50,094 nt of DNA from Hyphomonadaceae bacterium UBA2389 (GCA_002343395.1 DDSN01000010.1:36632-86725); one strand, 5' to 3'. Shown: positions 15,813-24,150, counted from the stretch's first letter. Made by a program: numbers and translations. The notes: generated by a model from the sequence alone, not told the origin.

Positions 15813-16934
15813 CTATTCAGCGGCGATCTTGGCCGCCGCCAGATTTTCCTTGGTCGGCAGCGGCTTCTCAAGCTGCGCCCAATCGATGAGCACGTCGCCC
15901 GCCAAATCCTCGTACTTCAGCGCGCCCAGCGCGTCGTACTTCGGCCGCACGCGATCGGTCAGCAGCCCGACCCGCTTCAGGTTCGGCATGATGCGTTCGA
16001 ACAGCAGTTCGCGGAACAACCCGATCACCATGGAATCCATGATGTGTTTCTTGGCGGCTTCTTCATCGAAGCCATATTCGCGCATCACATCCATGCCGAA
16101 GAGACGGTCACGCATGATCGCGCAGGCTTGATAAGCGAACTCGGCGCGATCCTCGATTTCTTCTTGCGGCAGCGCCTTGATCCAATCTTCGAGGTAGTTG
16201 ACCCCGAACGCCACGTGACGGCCCTCATCGCGCATCACCAGCTCAACGACCTGCTTCAACAGCGGGTCCTTGGTGGTGCGGACTTGCGTCCCGAACGCAG
16301 CGAGCGCCAAGCCCTCGATGATCAGCTGCATGCCGATGAACTTGAGATCCCAGCGTTCGTCGCTCAGCACCTTGTCGATCAACGCCTTCAGGTTCTTATT
16401 GATTGGATACACCATCCCGCAGCGGCGGCGCAGATAGGTGTTGAACACCTCCACGTGCCGGGCCTCATCGAAGGTCTGGGACGCCGCATAGAGCTTCGCG
16501 TCGGCGGTCGGCGCGCACGAGACGAGTTGCGACGCCACCAGCATGGCGCCCTGCTCCCCGTGCAGGAACTGGCTCATGGTTTGCGCATGGCCCTTCCAGG
16601 CGAAGCGCACCTTCTCCTCGGGGCTCAGCGCTTCATACTCCGGATAGCCGTTGAGCGCGCCGAGCGAAGCTTCCATCGGATAATCGTTCATGTCGCACGG
16701 CGCGTCCCAATCGACGTCCACCGTCGCGTTCCAATTATGAACCTTGCCGAGTTCATACAGTCTGCGGATTTTCGCGTTCGCGCTGTCGTAGTCCCAATTA
16801 TAAGAGCCCGTCAGCGGCGTTTTGAAAATTTCGCGGATGGTCTCGACGTCCTTCATCGTCAGTTTGTCGGCGAGATCGTCCTCGCCAAAGGTGCGGACCT
16901 CTTGCGGTGGGCCGTCAACGAGTTTTACGCGCAT
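15813..16934 (-). CDS. Ferritin-like diiron protein (AurF/ribonucleotide-reductase-like)
   Basis: A 373-residue helical protein with the paired diiron ligand pattern of ferritin-like oxygenases. The first set of ligands is in HGEQGAML and TFDEARHVEVF. The second is in IIEGLALAAF and MRDEGRHVAFG, giving two E-x-x-H sites. The family includes AurF-type N-oxygenases and related uncharacterised alphaproteobacterial proteins. The substrate here is unknown. A strong GGGAGGAG ribosome site precedes the ATG at 16934. The gene is monocistronic, with its own terminator. Confidence 0.85.
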   Translation of the reverse strand: MRVKLVDGPPQEVRTFGEDDLADKLTMKDVETIREIFKTPLTGSYNWDYDSANAKIRRLYELGKVHNWNATVDVDWDAPCDMNDYPMEASLGALNGYPEYEALSPEEKVRFAWKGHAQTMSQFLHGEQGAMLVASQLVSCAPTADAKLYAASQTFDEARHVEVFNTYLRRRCGMVYPINKNLKALIDKVLSDERWDLKFIGMQLIIEGLALAAFGTQVRTTKDPLLKQVVELVMRDEGRHVAFGVNYLEDWIKALPQEEIEDRAEFAYQACAIMRDRLFGMDVMREYGFDEEAAKKHIMDSMVIGLFRELLFERIMPNLKRVGLLTDRVRPKYDALGALKYEDLAGDVLIDWAQLEKPLPTKENLAAAKIAAE

Positions 16935-17056
16935 GCGTGCTCCTCCCTGGAGAAAATGACGCCTGCGTCAACTTCAAACAATTACCAGCGGATGGCGCAT
17001 TGATTTCGATCAAACGCGCTGGGCGCGGCGCGCAGGCTCAATTACATGGGCATGTC

Positions 17057-17944
17057 ATGCGCACCGCTTTCAAAGCCCTGGGAACCCTGCTTGCCGCATT
17101 CACGGCGGCGTGCGCGGTCAGCATTGGAGACGAGGAAAGCGGCGACGAGCGCTTCCCGACGTCGTCCTCTTATCCGCCCGGGACCATGGAGCGGACTGAG
17201 TTCGTCGCCGGGGTCTCCGAGAATTGGCGCATCTCGGCGCTGCAAACGCCCGCCCGCGGTGACGCCGACTGGAAGGTGGTTATCATCACCGGCACGCCGT
17301 CTTGGAGCGAATATTGGGCGCCGACGATCGCGGCGCTTCCGCCAACGCGCGAGATGATCGTCGCCGACCGGCCTGGCTTTCGCACCTCCGAACCCGAAGA
17401 CGCCGTGCGCGATCTCGCCAAACAGGCGGACGCCTTGGCCCCGATGCTGGCGGCGCGGGAGGGCCAGCGCGTTCTCGTCGTGGGTCAGAGCTTCGGTGCG
17501 CCCGTCGCCGCGTTGATGGCGCAACGCTATCCCGACCAGGTCGACGCCGTTCTGCTGGTATCGGCCTATTTTGGCGATCGCGGACCAACCGCGCGGCGCT
17601 TGTTCGGCGCCGGCCGCTTGTTTCAAGGCGTGCTGCCGCGCGACCTGCGCAATTCGATTTCGGAAATGAGCGCCCAGGAAGCGCAGCTGCCCGCGGTGTG
17701 GCGCGCGTTTGAGGCGCTACCCCAGCCGGTCGTGTTCATACACGGCGACGCCGATACGTTTGTGCCGCTCGACGCCGATCAGCGCATCGCCCAGGACCAT
17801 GGGCGACGTCTCATCGTCGTGCCCGGCGGCGATCACTTTCTCAACGCGTGTTGCGTGCCCGCCTTGCTTGAAGCGATGGAAGCCGCGATCGCCGAGGCCG
17901 ATGCGCGCGAAAACGCGCCAAGCGTAACGACCGCGACACGGTAG
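17057..17944 (+). CDS. Exported alpha/beta-hydrolase, probable lipoprotein
   Basis: A 295-residue alpha/beta-hydrolase with an N-terminal export signal (TAFKALGTLLAAFTAAC). The Cys at about residue 19 follows a lipobox-like TAA, so the mature protein may be lipidated. The fold shows VVIITGTPS, IVADRPGF, the nucleophile elbow VGQSFGAP (Ser), the acid in HGDADTFVP and the base in GGDHFLNAC. The triad is complete, but the substrate is unknown. The ATG at 17057 is chosen because the upstream frame precedes the signal peptide. It is followed by the TIR gene after about 60 bp. Confidence 0.82.
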   Translation: MRTAFKALGTLLAAFTAACAVSIGDEESGDERFPTSSSYPPGTMERTEFVAGVSENWRISALQTPARGDADWKVVIITGTPSWSEYWAPTIAALPPTREMIVADRPGFRTSEPEDAVRDLAKQADALAPMLAAREGQRVLVVGQSFGAPVAALMAQRYPDQVDAVLLVSAYFGDRGPTARRLFGAGRLFQGVLPRDLRNSISEMSAQEAQLPAVWRAFEALPQPVVFIHGDADTFVPLDADQRIAQDHGRRLIVVPGGDHFLNACCVPALLEAMEAAIAEADARENAPSVTTATR

Positions 17945-18005
17945 AGAACAACGCTCGCGCGACGGTCGAAAGCCGGCTAGGCTTGCTTCCAGGCGGAGGC
18001 TCTCG

Positions 18006-19598
18006 ATGTCAGAGCAGCAAGACAATCGCGAAGCCATCATGCGCGAGCATATCGCCGCGATCGGCGGCAAGAACGCGATCGCCGTGTTCGATTTCGGCAC
18101 GCGCGGCGTGCGCGTCATAGTCGGCCCGAAGTCCGTGCCTCCCGAAATCGGCGAACACACGATCCGCATGGAAGGGCGCAAGCCCAATGTCGGGTTGGAC
18201 GTCGCCGACAAGCGCCTGCCCTTGAACGCCCAATCCTTGCGCCAAGCGACCACATTCATTCGCGCGTGGCGCCAACTTCTTCAGCGATGCGGCGTCACCG
18301 ACATACGCCTGATCAGCACAGCCTGGTTTCGTTGGCTTGAGAACAAGAACGAAGTGCTGACGTTCGTGCGCAAAAAGACGGGCCTCACCATCGAAATGAT
18401 CGATCAGCAGCGCGAGGCCGAACTGACGCTGCTCAGCATTCCAGTCCTAGTTGAGCGCTGGCGAGGACGCAAAACCGGGCCTGCCATCGCCGACAACGAC
18501 ACCGTCGCGCTGATCGACCAAGGCGGCGGCTCCTTGCAGGTATCCTGGATGCGGTGGGGCGACCGCAAGAAGGATGAGATCGCCATCTACGCCTCCAACT
18601 TCCCTTATCTGGGCACGGTGGCGCGACGGCGCGACTTTTTCGGATTGAACGCCGAGGAAGCGCCGGTCGACAACCCGCTCGACAACGCGGCGGGCATTCG
18701 CGCGCAAGTGCAGCGCATCGCCAAAGCAGCGCGGCTCGAATTGCAGAAAGACCTCGCGCTGCCGACTGCCGCGAGTTGCGCGCCGGGCAAACTGCATTTT
18801 TTCGCTGTTGGCTCGGCGATCACCGACCTTGCGCCGGATGGCGTCTACAAGCGCCACAATCACCGCGTCAGCGCAACGCAAATGCAAACGAAACTCGATG
18901 AACGTTTGCATCAATTGAACGCCGAGCGCGAGCAGGTTCGCTCCGTCTGGCGCGGCATGCGGCTGCCCGAGAAAGATCAGACGGACGCTTCCAGGCCCTG
19001 GTTCGACAAACGCAAGAGACTCGACGAAATCCTCACTTCCTTGTTCGGCCTGCCTGTCTATCGGGAAGTGCTGGAACTCGCGAAGGTCGATGAGCTCACC
19101 GTCAGCGGCTACGGGCTCTCCTACGGCTACTACTTCTCGCAATGCATCCCAAAGGTCCCGCAAGTCGCCGGCAAAGCGCCGGACGATCGCGGCCCCTACA
19201 TGTTCATTTCGTACTGCCACGACGACGAAAAAGAGATCGAAGCCGACTTGGGCCAGCTGCGCGCCATGGGCGTGCGCACCTGGTTCGACCGCGAGAAAAT
19301 CAAGGGCGGCGACAAATATCGGAAACTGATCGCCAACAAGATCGCGGTTTCGGCGGGATTGATCGTTTTCCTAACCCCGCGCTCCATCAAGCGCGACTGG
19401 GTGGAGTGGGAAGTCGGCTTCGCGAAGGAAGAGCGCAAGCTGATCATTCCGATCGTTCTCGAGCCGATGACGCTCCCGCCGCATTGGCGCTTCTTGCTGA
19501 CAGGCATCGATCAGGTGCTGCCGCACGAGCTTGGGCCAGACCGATACCAGGCCAAACTCGCCGCTTCGATCCCCGAGAAGTGCAAGCGCGGCGGTTAG
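18006..19598 (+). CDS. Ppx/GppA-like actin-fold domain fused to a C-terminal TIR domain
   Basis: A 530-residue fusion. Residues 24-380 follow the exopolyphosphatase/GppA fold: phosphate-1 AVFDFGTRGVRVIV (26-39), a conserved Glu in QQREAEL (E137), phosphate-2 ALIDQGGGSLQVSW (168-181) and VSGYGLSYGYYF (366-377). After a short linker, residues 396-505 form a TIR domain: YMFISYCHDDE (398-408), a BB-loop-like segment from RTWFDREKIKGG, GLIVFLTPRS, and WVEWEVGFA with the candidate catalytic E469. Known bacterial TIR domains hydrolyse NAD or make signalling nucleotides. Ppx/GppA domains bind polyphosphate or (p)ppGpp. A stress- or phage-triggered NADase is therefore inferred. A GGAGG site precedes the ATG. 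Confidence 0.85.
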   Translation: MSEQQDNREAIMREHIAAIGGKNAIAVFDFGTRGVRVIVGPKSVPPEIGEHTIRMEGRKPNVGLDVADKRLPLNAQSLRQATTFIRAWRQLLQRCGVTDIRLISTAWFRWLENKNEVLTFVRKKTGLTIEMIDQQREAELTLLSIPVLVERWRGRKTGPAIADNDTVALIDQGGGSLQVSWMRWGDRKKDEIAIYASNFPYLGTVARRRDFFGLNAEEAPVDNPLDNAAGIRAQVQRIAKAARLELQKDLALPTAASCAPGKLHFFAVGSAITDLAPDGVYKRHNHRVSATQMQTKLDERLHQLNAEREQVRSVWRGMRLPEKDQTDASRPWFDKRKRLDEILTSLFGLPVYREVLELAKVDELTVSGYGLSYGYYFSQCIPKVPQVAGKAPDDRGPYMFISYCHDDEKEIEADLGQLRAMGVRTWFDREKIKGGDKYRKLIANKIAVSAGLIVFLTPRSIKRDWVEWEVGFAKEERKLIIPIVLEPMTLPPHWRFLLTGIDQVLPHELGPDRYQAKLAASIPEKCKRGG

Positions 19599-19599
19599 C

Positions 19600-20754
19600 T
19601 CAGCACACGAGGACGTCGTCGTCCTTCAGGTTTCCGAGAAGCTGGATGCCGTTCAGCATGCGCTCGAACTCTTGCAGAATATCCTGCGCCTCGGCTGCTT
19701 CCAGGCGCAGCGGCGCCTTGTCGGGAAACCGGAAGCCCCAGAAGGTGTAGATGTGCTTGACCGCGCCAAGCGCCTCGCCAAGCGAGACGAACTTGGCGGG
19801 CGCGTCCAACAAAAAGTCGCGGAACGGCGTCGGGTCGCCGCGCGTCAACGCACCGAAGACGCGATCATAAGCCGACAGCGCTGCCGCGGCGCGCTTGGCG
19901 ACCATGTCCACCCGCGCGGAGATGTCTTGGCGCAAGCGGTCGACCTCATACCGCACGCGCCGATCCTCGGTCACGATCACGCAATCAAAGAAGCGCGTGT
20001 TGAAGTGCGCGCGCGTCGCCGCGAAGTCGCGCAGCATCCATTTATAGTAGAGAAATCCCTTCCACGCGAATGCGCCCTCCGCGAACTCCCACGGCGTCAG
20101 GCGCAGCGTTTCCCGCAGCGGCGCCAGCAGCTGCGCGCTCTCGTCGGTCATCAATTTTTGCGCCAGACGCATGGAGAGCTTCTCGGCGCGCCGCCCGGCA
20201 GCGCCGAACGCCATGCTCGCCAACGGTTCGATCTCCCGCTGAACGAACACCAGCATGTTCTCAACGTCGGCGTCCGAAAGTTCAAAGAAGCACTTGGCCG
20301 GTTCGTACCCCGCCCGCTTCAACTGCTCGCGCAGAAGGAACGGGTCGAACGAGGGCAGCTCGTGCAACAGCGTGATCAGATCGAGATCGGCTGCGAAATC
20401 GTCAGGCTCGACGGAGCCTCCAACCGCATTGCGCAGCAATTGGTCGAAGCGCCGCTCCCCGACCATCACGCTCGTGCCCCCCAGCCCCAATTCGGTCGCT
20501 GAGTAGGGAAACACGATTTTCGTCGTGTGCGGCTCTGGCCGGTCGAACAGCGAGCGCTCGTGATCGCGCAGGGCGTGCTTGATGATCAGCGCCCGATTGA
20601 GTTTGGTGGTTCGAAAGAGCGGCCGGGCCGCGAATTCGGGGGTCTGCCCGGAGCGTTCGTAGACCAGCGCCAGATTCAGGACGCGCGCCGTCGATCCGCT
20701 CGCGCGTAGCAAAGCCAGGTCGCGCCGGCCGTCCGAGGGTGTCGATCCCGCCAC
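19600..20754 (-). CDS. Conserved-looking protein of unknown function, convergent with the TIR gene
   Basis: A 384-residue soluble protein that I do not recognise. The N-terminal third has an alpha/beta look (TKIVFPYSATELGLGG, SVMVGERRFDQLLRN). The rest is mostly helical, rich in Leu, Arg and Phe, with aromatic patches such as WKGFLYYKWML and IYTFWGFRFP. The last residues are DDDVLVC. No signal peptide or transmembrane segment is seen. The start is a GTG at 20754 behind a GGGG-rich stretch and is not certain. It ends one base from the TIR gene on the opposite strand. A functional link is possible but unproven. Confidence 0.7.
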   Translation of the reverse strand: MAGSTPSDGRRDLALLRASGSTARVLNLALVYERSGQTPEFAARPLFRTTKLNRALIIKHALRDHERSLFDRPEPHTTKIVFPYSATELGLGGTSVMVGERRFDQLLRNAVGGSVEPDDFAADLDLITLLHELPSFDPFLLREQLKRAGYEPAKCFFELSDADVENMLVFVQREIEPLASMAFGAAGRRAEKLSMRLAQKLMTDESAQLLAPLRETLRLTPWEFAEGAFAWKGFLYYKWMLRDFAATRAHFNTRFFDCVIVTEDRRVRYEVDRLRQDISARVDMVAKRAAAALSAYDRVFGALTRGDPTPFRDFLLDAPAKFVSLGEALGAVKHIYTFWGFRFPDKAPLRLEAAEAQDILQEFERMLNGIQLLGNLKDDDVLVC

Positions 20755-20888
20755 CCCCTGCTTTTACCGCCCAGGAACGACCCAAAAGTTAACCTAACCG
20801 CCGGTCCCTGCCTTGCTCTCTTGGTCGCCATCCGCTAGAAGCGCCGCTTCCATTTTTCCGACCCTTAAAGATAAGCGAAAGCGCCCCC

Positions 20889-21548
20889 ATGGCCGGCATT
20901 GTGTTAAACGTTGAAAAGCGGGAAAAAACCGGCACCGGCGGCGCGCGTGCGACGCGCAACGCGGGCCTGATCCCGGGCGTCCTCTACGGCGGAGCGCGCG
21001 GCGCGGTCCCGATCGAAATCAAGGCCAAGGACGTGGAAATGGCCCTGCGGTCGGGGAAATTCCTGTCCCACATGGTCGAGTTGAACCACCAGGGCGAAAA
21101 GCAACCGGTAATCCCGCGCGCGATCCAGTTCCATCCCGTCACAGATCTGCCGATCCATGTCGACCTTTACCGGGTTGAGGAGAACTCCGAGATCGCGATC
21201 GATGTCGTGGTCCACTTCAAGAACCACGACGCTTCGCCGGGCCTGAAGCGCGGCGGCGCCCTGAACATCGTGCGACACACGATCAAGCTGAAGTGCAACG
21301 CCAACCGCATTCCGGAGGAGATCGTCGTCGACCTGACCGGTCGCGAGATCGGCGACTCCATCCACATCTCGCACATCACGTTGCCCGCCGGCACGCGCCC
21401 GGTGATCCGAGATCGCGACTTCACCATCGCCACGATCGTGGGCCGTAAGGCGGAAGCCGAGCCGACAGCGGCGGAAGCCGCGCCGGCCGAAGGCGCGGCT
21501 GCGGCCCCCGCCGCAGCTGGCGACAAAAAGCCCGCCGACAAGAAATAA
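20889..21548 (+). CDS. rplY: 50S ribosomal protein L25 (CTC form)
   Basis: A 219-residue long-form L25/general stress protein. The N-terminal 5S rRNA-binding domain covers about residues 1-95 and has EKTGTGGARATRNAG, GLIPGVLYGG and PVIPRAIQFHPVTDLPIHVDLY. The C-terminal TL5 domain (about 96-185) has VHFKNHDASPGLKRGG and IGDSIHISHI. An Ala/Glu/Lys-rich disordered tail ends the protein. It is normally co-transcribed with pth, as here, although a palindromic repeat lies between the two genes. Confidence 0.96.
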   Translation: MAGIVLNVEKREKTGTGGARATRNAGLIPGVLYGGARGAVPIEIKAKDVEMALRSGKFLSHMVELNHQGEKQPVIPRAIQFHPVTDLPIHVDLYRVEENSEIAIDVVVHFKNHDASPGLKRGGALNIVRHTIKLKCNANRIPEEIVVDLTGREIGDSIHISHITLPAGTRPVIRDRDFTIATIVGRKAEAEPTAAEAAPAEGAAAAPAAAGDKKPADKK

Positions 21549-21571
21549 CTTTTAGCGTCCCTTAACACACT

Positions 21572-21678
21572 CCGTCATTCCGGCCTCGCGAAGCGAGAGC
21601 CGGAACCTAGGGGCACGTAGAGCGCAGCGCTTGTAGTTCCTGGGTTCCGGGCCCGCCTTCGGCGTCCCGGAATGACGG
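21572..21678. repeat. Nested palindromic repeat between rplY and pth
   Basis: A 107-bp element is bounded by perfect 12-bp inverted ends, CCGTCATTCCGG (21572-21583) and CCGGAATGACGG (21667-21678). Inside, CCGGAACCTAGG pairs with CCTGGGTTCCGG with one mismatch. Small hairpins CTCGC-GAA-GCGAG and CGCC-TTC-GGCG sit within each half. It resembles the interspersed palindromic elements found in many alphaproteobacteria. No coding capacity is seen. It could terminate or attenuate rplY-pth read-through. Confidence 0.8.
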
Positions 21679-21770
21679 AAGAGAGGGCAGCTGGCGCAAT
21701 TCTCTTGCCGTGCCGCGTAGTATCCGAAAACCGCTCACACATTTTTCGGGAAGCGCGCTAGATTTGCGCC

Positions 21771-22382
21771 ATGCTTCTCCTCGTCGGCCTCGGCAATCCT
21801 GGCGCGAAGTACGCTGGAAACCGACACAATATTGGGTTCATGGCCATCGACGCGCTCGCGCGCGCATACGGCTTTGGGCCTTGGAAGAAGAAATTCCACG
21901 GCGAGCTTGCGGAAGGCCACATCGAGGGCGTGCGCGCGCTGTTGTTGAAGCCGCAGACCTTCATGAACGAAAGCGGGCGCAGCGTCGGCGAAGCGGCGGG
22001 GTTTCACAAACTCTCGCCTATGCAAGTGATCGTGTTTTACGACGAGATCGATCTGGCGCCGGGACGCTTTCGCATGAAGACCGGCGGCGGCGCGGCCGGC
22101 CACAACGGCATCCGCTCGATCATCGCCTCCCCTGTCGGCGAAGGCTTTCGTCGCGCGCGCCTTGGCGTTGGTCACCCCGGCGCGGCGGAACTCGTGCACG
22201 GCTACGTGTTGAGCGACTTCGCCAAGGCCGACGCGGATTGGGTGAGCAAACTGCTCGGCGCTTGCGCGCAAGCTGCGCCGCTGCTGGTCAAAGGCGAGGA
22301 CGACAAATACCAAGCCGAAGTGATGCGCCTCGCGCCCGCGGAAAAAGCCGGCGGCCGGGGGAAGGTGGGCGAGGATAGATGA
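21771..22382 (+). CDS. pth: Peptidyl-tRNA hydrolase
   Basis: Pth releases tRNA from stalled peptidyl-tRNA and is normally essential. The N-terminus is LLLVGLGNPGAKYAGNRHNIGF, with the catalytic His in NRHNIGF. The conserved FMNESGRSVGE, FYDEIDLAPGRFR and GGGAAGHNGIRSI blocks follow, as does the RLGVGHPG strand. At 203 residues it is full length, with a short basic tail. It lies downstream of rplY, the classical pairing. Confidence 0.96.
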   Translation: MLLLVGLGNPGAKYAGNRHNIGFMAIDALARAYGFGPWKKKFHGELAEGHIEGVRALLLKPQTFMNESGRSVGEAAGFHKLSPMQVIVFYDEIDLAPGRFRMKTGGGAAGHNGIRSIIASPVGEGFRRARLGVGHPGAAELVHGYVLSDFAKADADWVSKLLGACAQAAPLLVKGEDDKYQAEVMRLAPAEKAGGRGKVGEDR

Positions 22383-22475
22383 ATGGGCTGAGCGCTTAGG
22401 AGTGCAAAGGCGAACGAACGCTTTTGCGCCCATGCAGACAGTCGCCGACCTTTGCTCTAGCGTGCCCACACTGCC

Positions 22476-22491
22476 TTTTTTTGGGGGGGGG
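22476..22491 (+). repeat. Homopolymer pair T7-G9 before a lipoprotein gene
   Basis: Seven Ts (22476-22482) are followed by nine Gs (22483-22491), ending three bases before the ATG at 22495. The tract sits at the ribosome-binding position. G-tracts of this length are prone to slippage and could vary expression of the lipoprotein. Confidence 0.7.
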
Positions 22492-22494
22492 CAA

Positions 22495-22893
22495 ATGCGC
22501 GTCCTGCCGTTCGTCGCGGCGTCGTTCGCAGTGGGATGTCAGCAGACGCTGCCGCCCATTGAGGCGAACGTCGCCGCCGCACCAGTGGCGTGCCAACACA
22601 CCGCCGGGCTCATTGACGGTCCCTATGTGGCCGACGAAGCGACAGCTCGGCGTATAGCGCTTGCCGTGATCCTGGGCATGGAGAGGCGCGAAGAACTAAT
22701 CAGCCGCGAGCGTCAACGCCGATATGATCTGAAGGTGGAGGATCGTGGCGCGTATTGGATCGCCTTCCAAACGGTCCGTGGCTACCCGCGAAGAGAAGGT
22801 GACGCGATCATTGTCATGGCGGGTGGTGGTGGGCTCGAAATGAGAATTGCGAAGTGCGACGGGACAATATCTGAGGTCCACTGGTCACGCTGA
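22495..22893 (+). CDS. Small lipoprotein with NTF2-like immunity-type domain
   Basis: A 132-residue protein. The short signal MRVLPFVAASFAVGC ends at a plausible lipobox Cys. The C-terminal part (LAVILGMERREELISRE, then YWIAFQTVRGY, then AIIVMAGGGGLEMRIAKCDG) resembles NTF2-fold immunity-like proteins, in which a polar GG-x-E-M-I-x-K-x-DG strand closes the sheet. This assignment is tentative. A T7-G9 homopolymer tract lies immediately upstream. A longer frame starts at 22402 but would cross the homopolymer. No toxin partner is visible nearby. Confidence 0.55.
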   Translation: MRVLPFVAASFAVGCQQTLPPIEANVAAAPVACQHTAGLIDGPYVADEATARRIALAVILGMERREELISRERQRRYDLKVEDRGAYWIAFQTVRGYPRREGDAIIVMAGGGGLEMRIAKCDGTISEVHWSR

Positions 22894-23082
22894 TCAATGT
22901 CCGCTCCCGGCGAACGTAGGCCGTTCGTGCGGTTAAGGCGCCGACGGCAAATTTCGATAGACTAAGCCGCACGCGAAAATTGTGTCTATGTCGTGCCCTG
23001 GCCCGGAGCAGATGTTCCCACCATACTTGAAATTCTTTGGCTTGGAAGCAACAAGATCACGAGGCTGAATTGGACCCGTCTC

Positions 23083-23499
23083 ATGCGATTCCTTGTCTTG
23101 TTGGTCGTGTTCGCTCTGATCTCCTGCGCGACTGTTGAAAACCGATCGGATAATCGCTTCACCGTGGATGTCCGCGACCGGCCTGATCGCGAACTGTTTG
23201 AGGTAGCGCTCACGTCGCACAGTCCAAACCGGTTATGCTTGTCTCCGGAGTTTTGGCCGAACTCGCATGGCTGGATGTCCGCCGCGCCGCAAACGGCTAC
23301 GGTAACTATCGGCACAGACAGCTTCCCAATCGATGGTGACTACAACGCGGGATTTTGCATCGGAAACGAGTGCGCGGTGCGCGTGCCGCCGGGTTCAACG
23401 ATAACAGGAATAATTCTCTACCAACGGTTCGGGATTCCGAGCGACTTGGTCCAATCACCGAAGGTGCTGGACTTTCATCCTAGAGCCTACACCTGCTAA
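23083..23499 (+). CDS. Small lipoprotein of unknown function
   Basis: A 138-residue lipoprotein. The signal MRFLVLLVVFALISC ends in a good lipobox (ALISC). The mature part is predicted beta-rich, with four or five Cys (LCLSPEFW, GFCIGNECAVRV, final YTC), which suggests disulphides in the periplasm. I do not recognise a family. The gene body is visibly less GC-rich than its neighbours, which may indicate horizontal origin. A longer frame from 22993 would place the signal internally and is rejected. It is convergent with the next gene, with a 93-bp gap. Confidence 0.6.
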   Translation: MRFLVLLVVFALISCATVENRSDNRFTVDVRDRPDRELFEVALTSHSPNRLCLSPEFWPNSHGWMSAAPQTATVTIGTDSFPIDGDYNAGFCIGNECAVRVPPGSTITGIILYQRFGIPSDLVQSPKVLDFHPRAYTC

Positions 23500-23592
23500 G
23501 CCCATGCCGCGCCAATTGTCCACTTTCGGCGACCTCCCGTCGACCAAGCTGAGCGCGGTTAGCGGCAGGTTTGGAGCAGGTGAGACGTGGGG

Positions 23593-24150
23593 TTACTCGC
23601 GGTCGAGCATCGTCGGGCAGCGGAAAATATGTCTGGACGCCAAGCCATCAGCTTCCGCCGATGGCGGCTCAGTCGACGGTAGCCTTGCCGCTAGATTGGA
23701 ACTGGGCGCGCAAAGGCCGCGCACATAGGGGTCCATTGCGGCCAGCACCTCCGCTCTGTTCCGCGTTGGCGTGATTGGCTCCCACAACACGGGCACTTGC
23801 ATCCAAGCGTTCGGATCGGCGCGATATGCTGAGTACGATTCCGCAGTAAGCCGAAACCTGCGCGCAACTCGAAGGGCCGCCTCGCCGAAATGCCGGTTTC
23901 GGGGCCACTCAAAAGCAATACTGCAATCAAGGCGCCTGTCTTGCCGGGGCACGCAGCACATGTGGACGACGCCCGAAACACTATTTCCACGAGCGCTCCG
24001 TGGATAATTGCCCCAGCAGTCGTAGCTTGTGGGCGTGTCATCCCATGTCGGGACAAAACGGTGGTCAGAGGACACATCCTGCGCAAGGGCGACGCCCGCG
24101 AAGATGAGCGCCACCACGAGGACCAATGCTTGAAGCGCCCGTGGTGCCAT
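23593..24150 (-). CDS. Secreted protein with TonB C-terminal-like domain
   Basis: A 185-residue exported protein. The signal peptide spans about residues 1-23 (LQALVLVVALIFAGVALA). The central domain, YPRSARGNSVSGVVHMCCV to FGEAALRVARRFRLT, matches the energy-transducing TonB C-terminal pattern: YP-x-x-A opening, a DC-x-I strand, and a FG-x-AAL helix. It lacks the cytoplasmic anchor and Pro-rich spacer of a true TonB, so it is not an energy transducer itself. Such stand-alone secreted relatives are common in alphaproteobacteria, with unknown function. Confidence 0.65.
   Translation of the reverse strand: MAPRALQALVLVVALIFAGVALAQDVSSDHRFVPTWDDTPTSYDCWGNYPRSARGNSVSGVVHMCCVPRQDRRLDCSIAFEWPRNRHFGEAALRVARRFRLTAESYSAYRADPNAWMQVPVLWEPITPTRNRAEVLAAMDPYVRGLCAPSSNLAARLPSTEPPSAEADGLASRHIFRCPTMLDRE

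Noticed and set aside
16907..17056. N-terminal extension of the lipoprotein hydrolase
   Set aside because: It would place the export signal inside the protein and overlaps the ferritin-like gene's promoter region.
22892..22920. Possible dispersed repeat shared with the break of the barstar remnant (GTCCGCTC-C/T-CGGCGAA)
   Set aside because: Only about 18 bases are shared between two places in this window. That is too little to call an element, so it is mentioned only as a lead at the barstar break.
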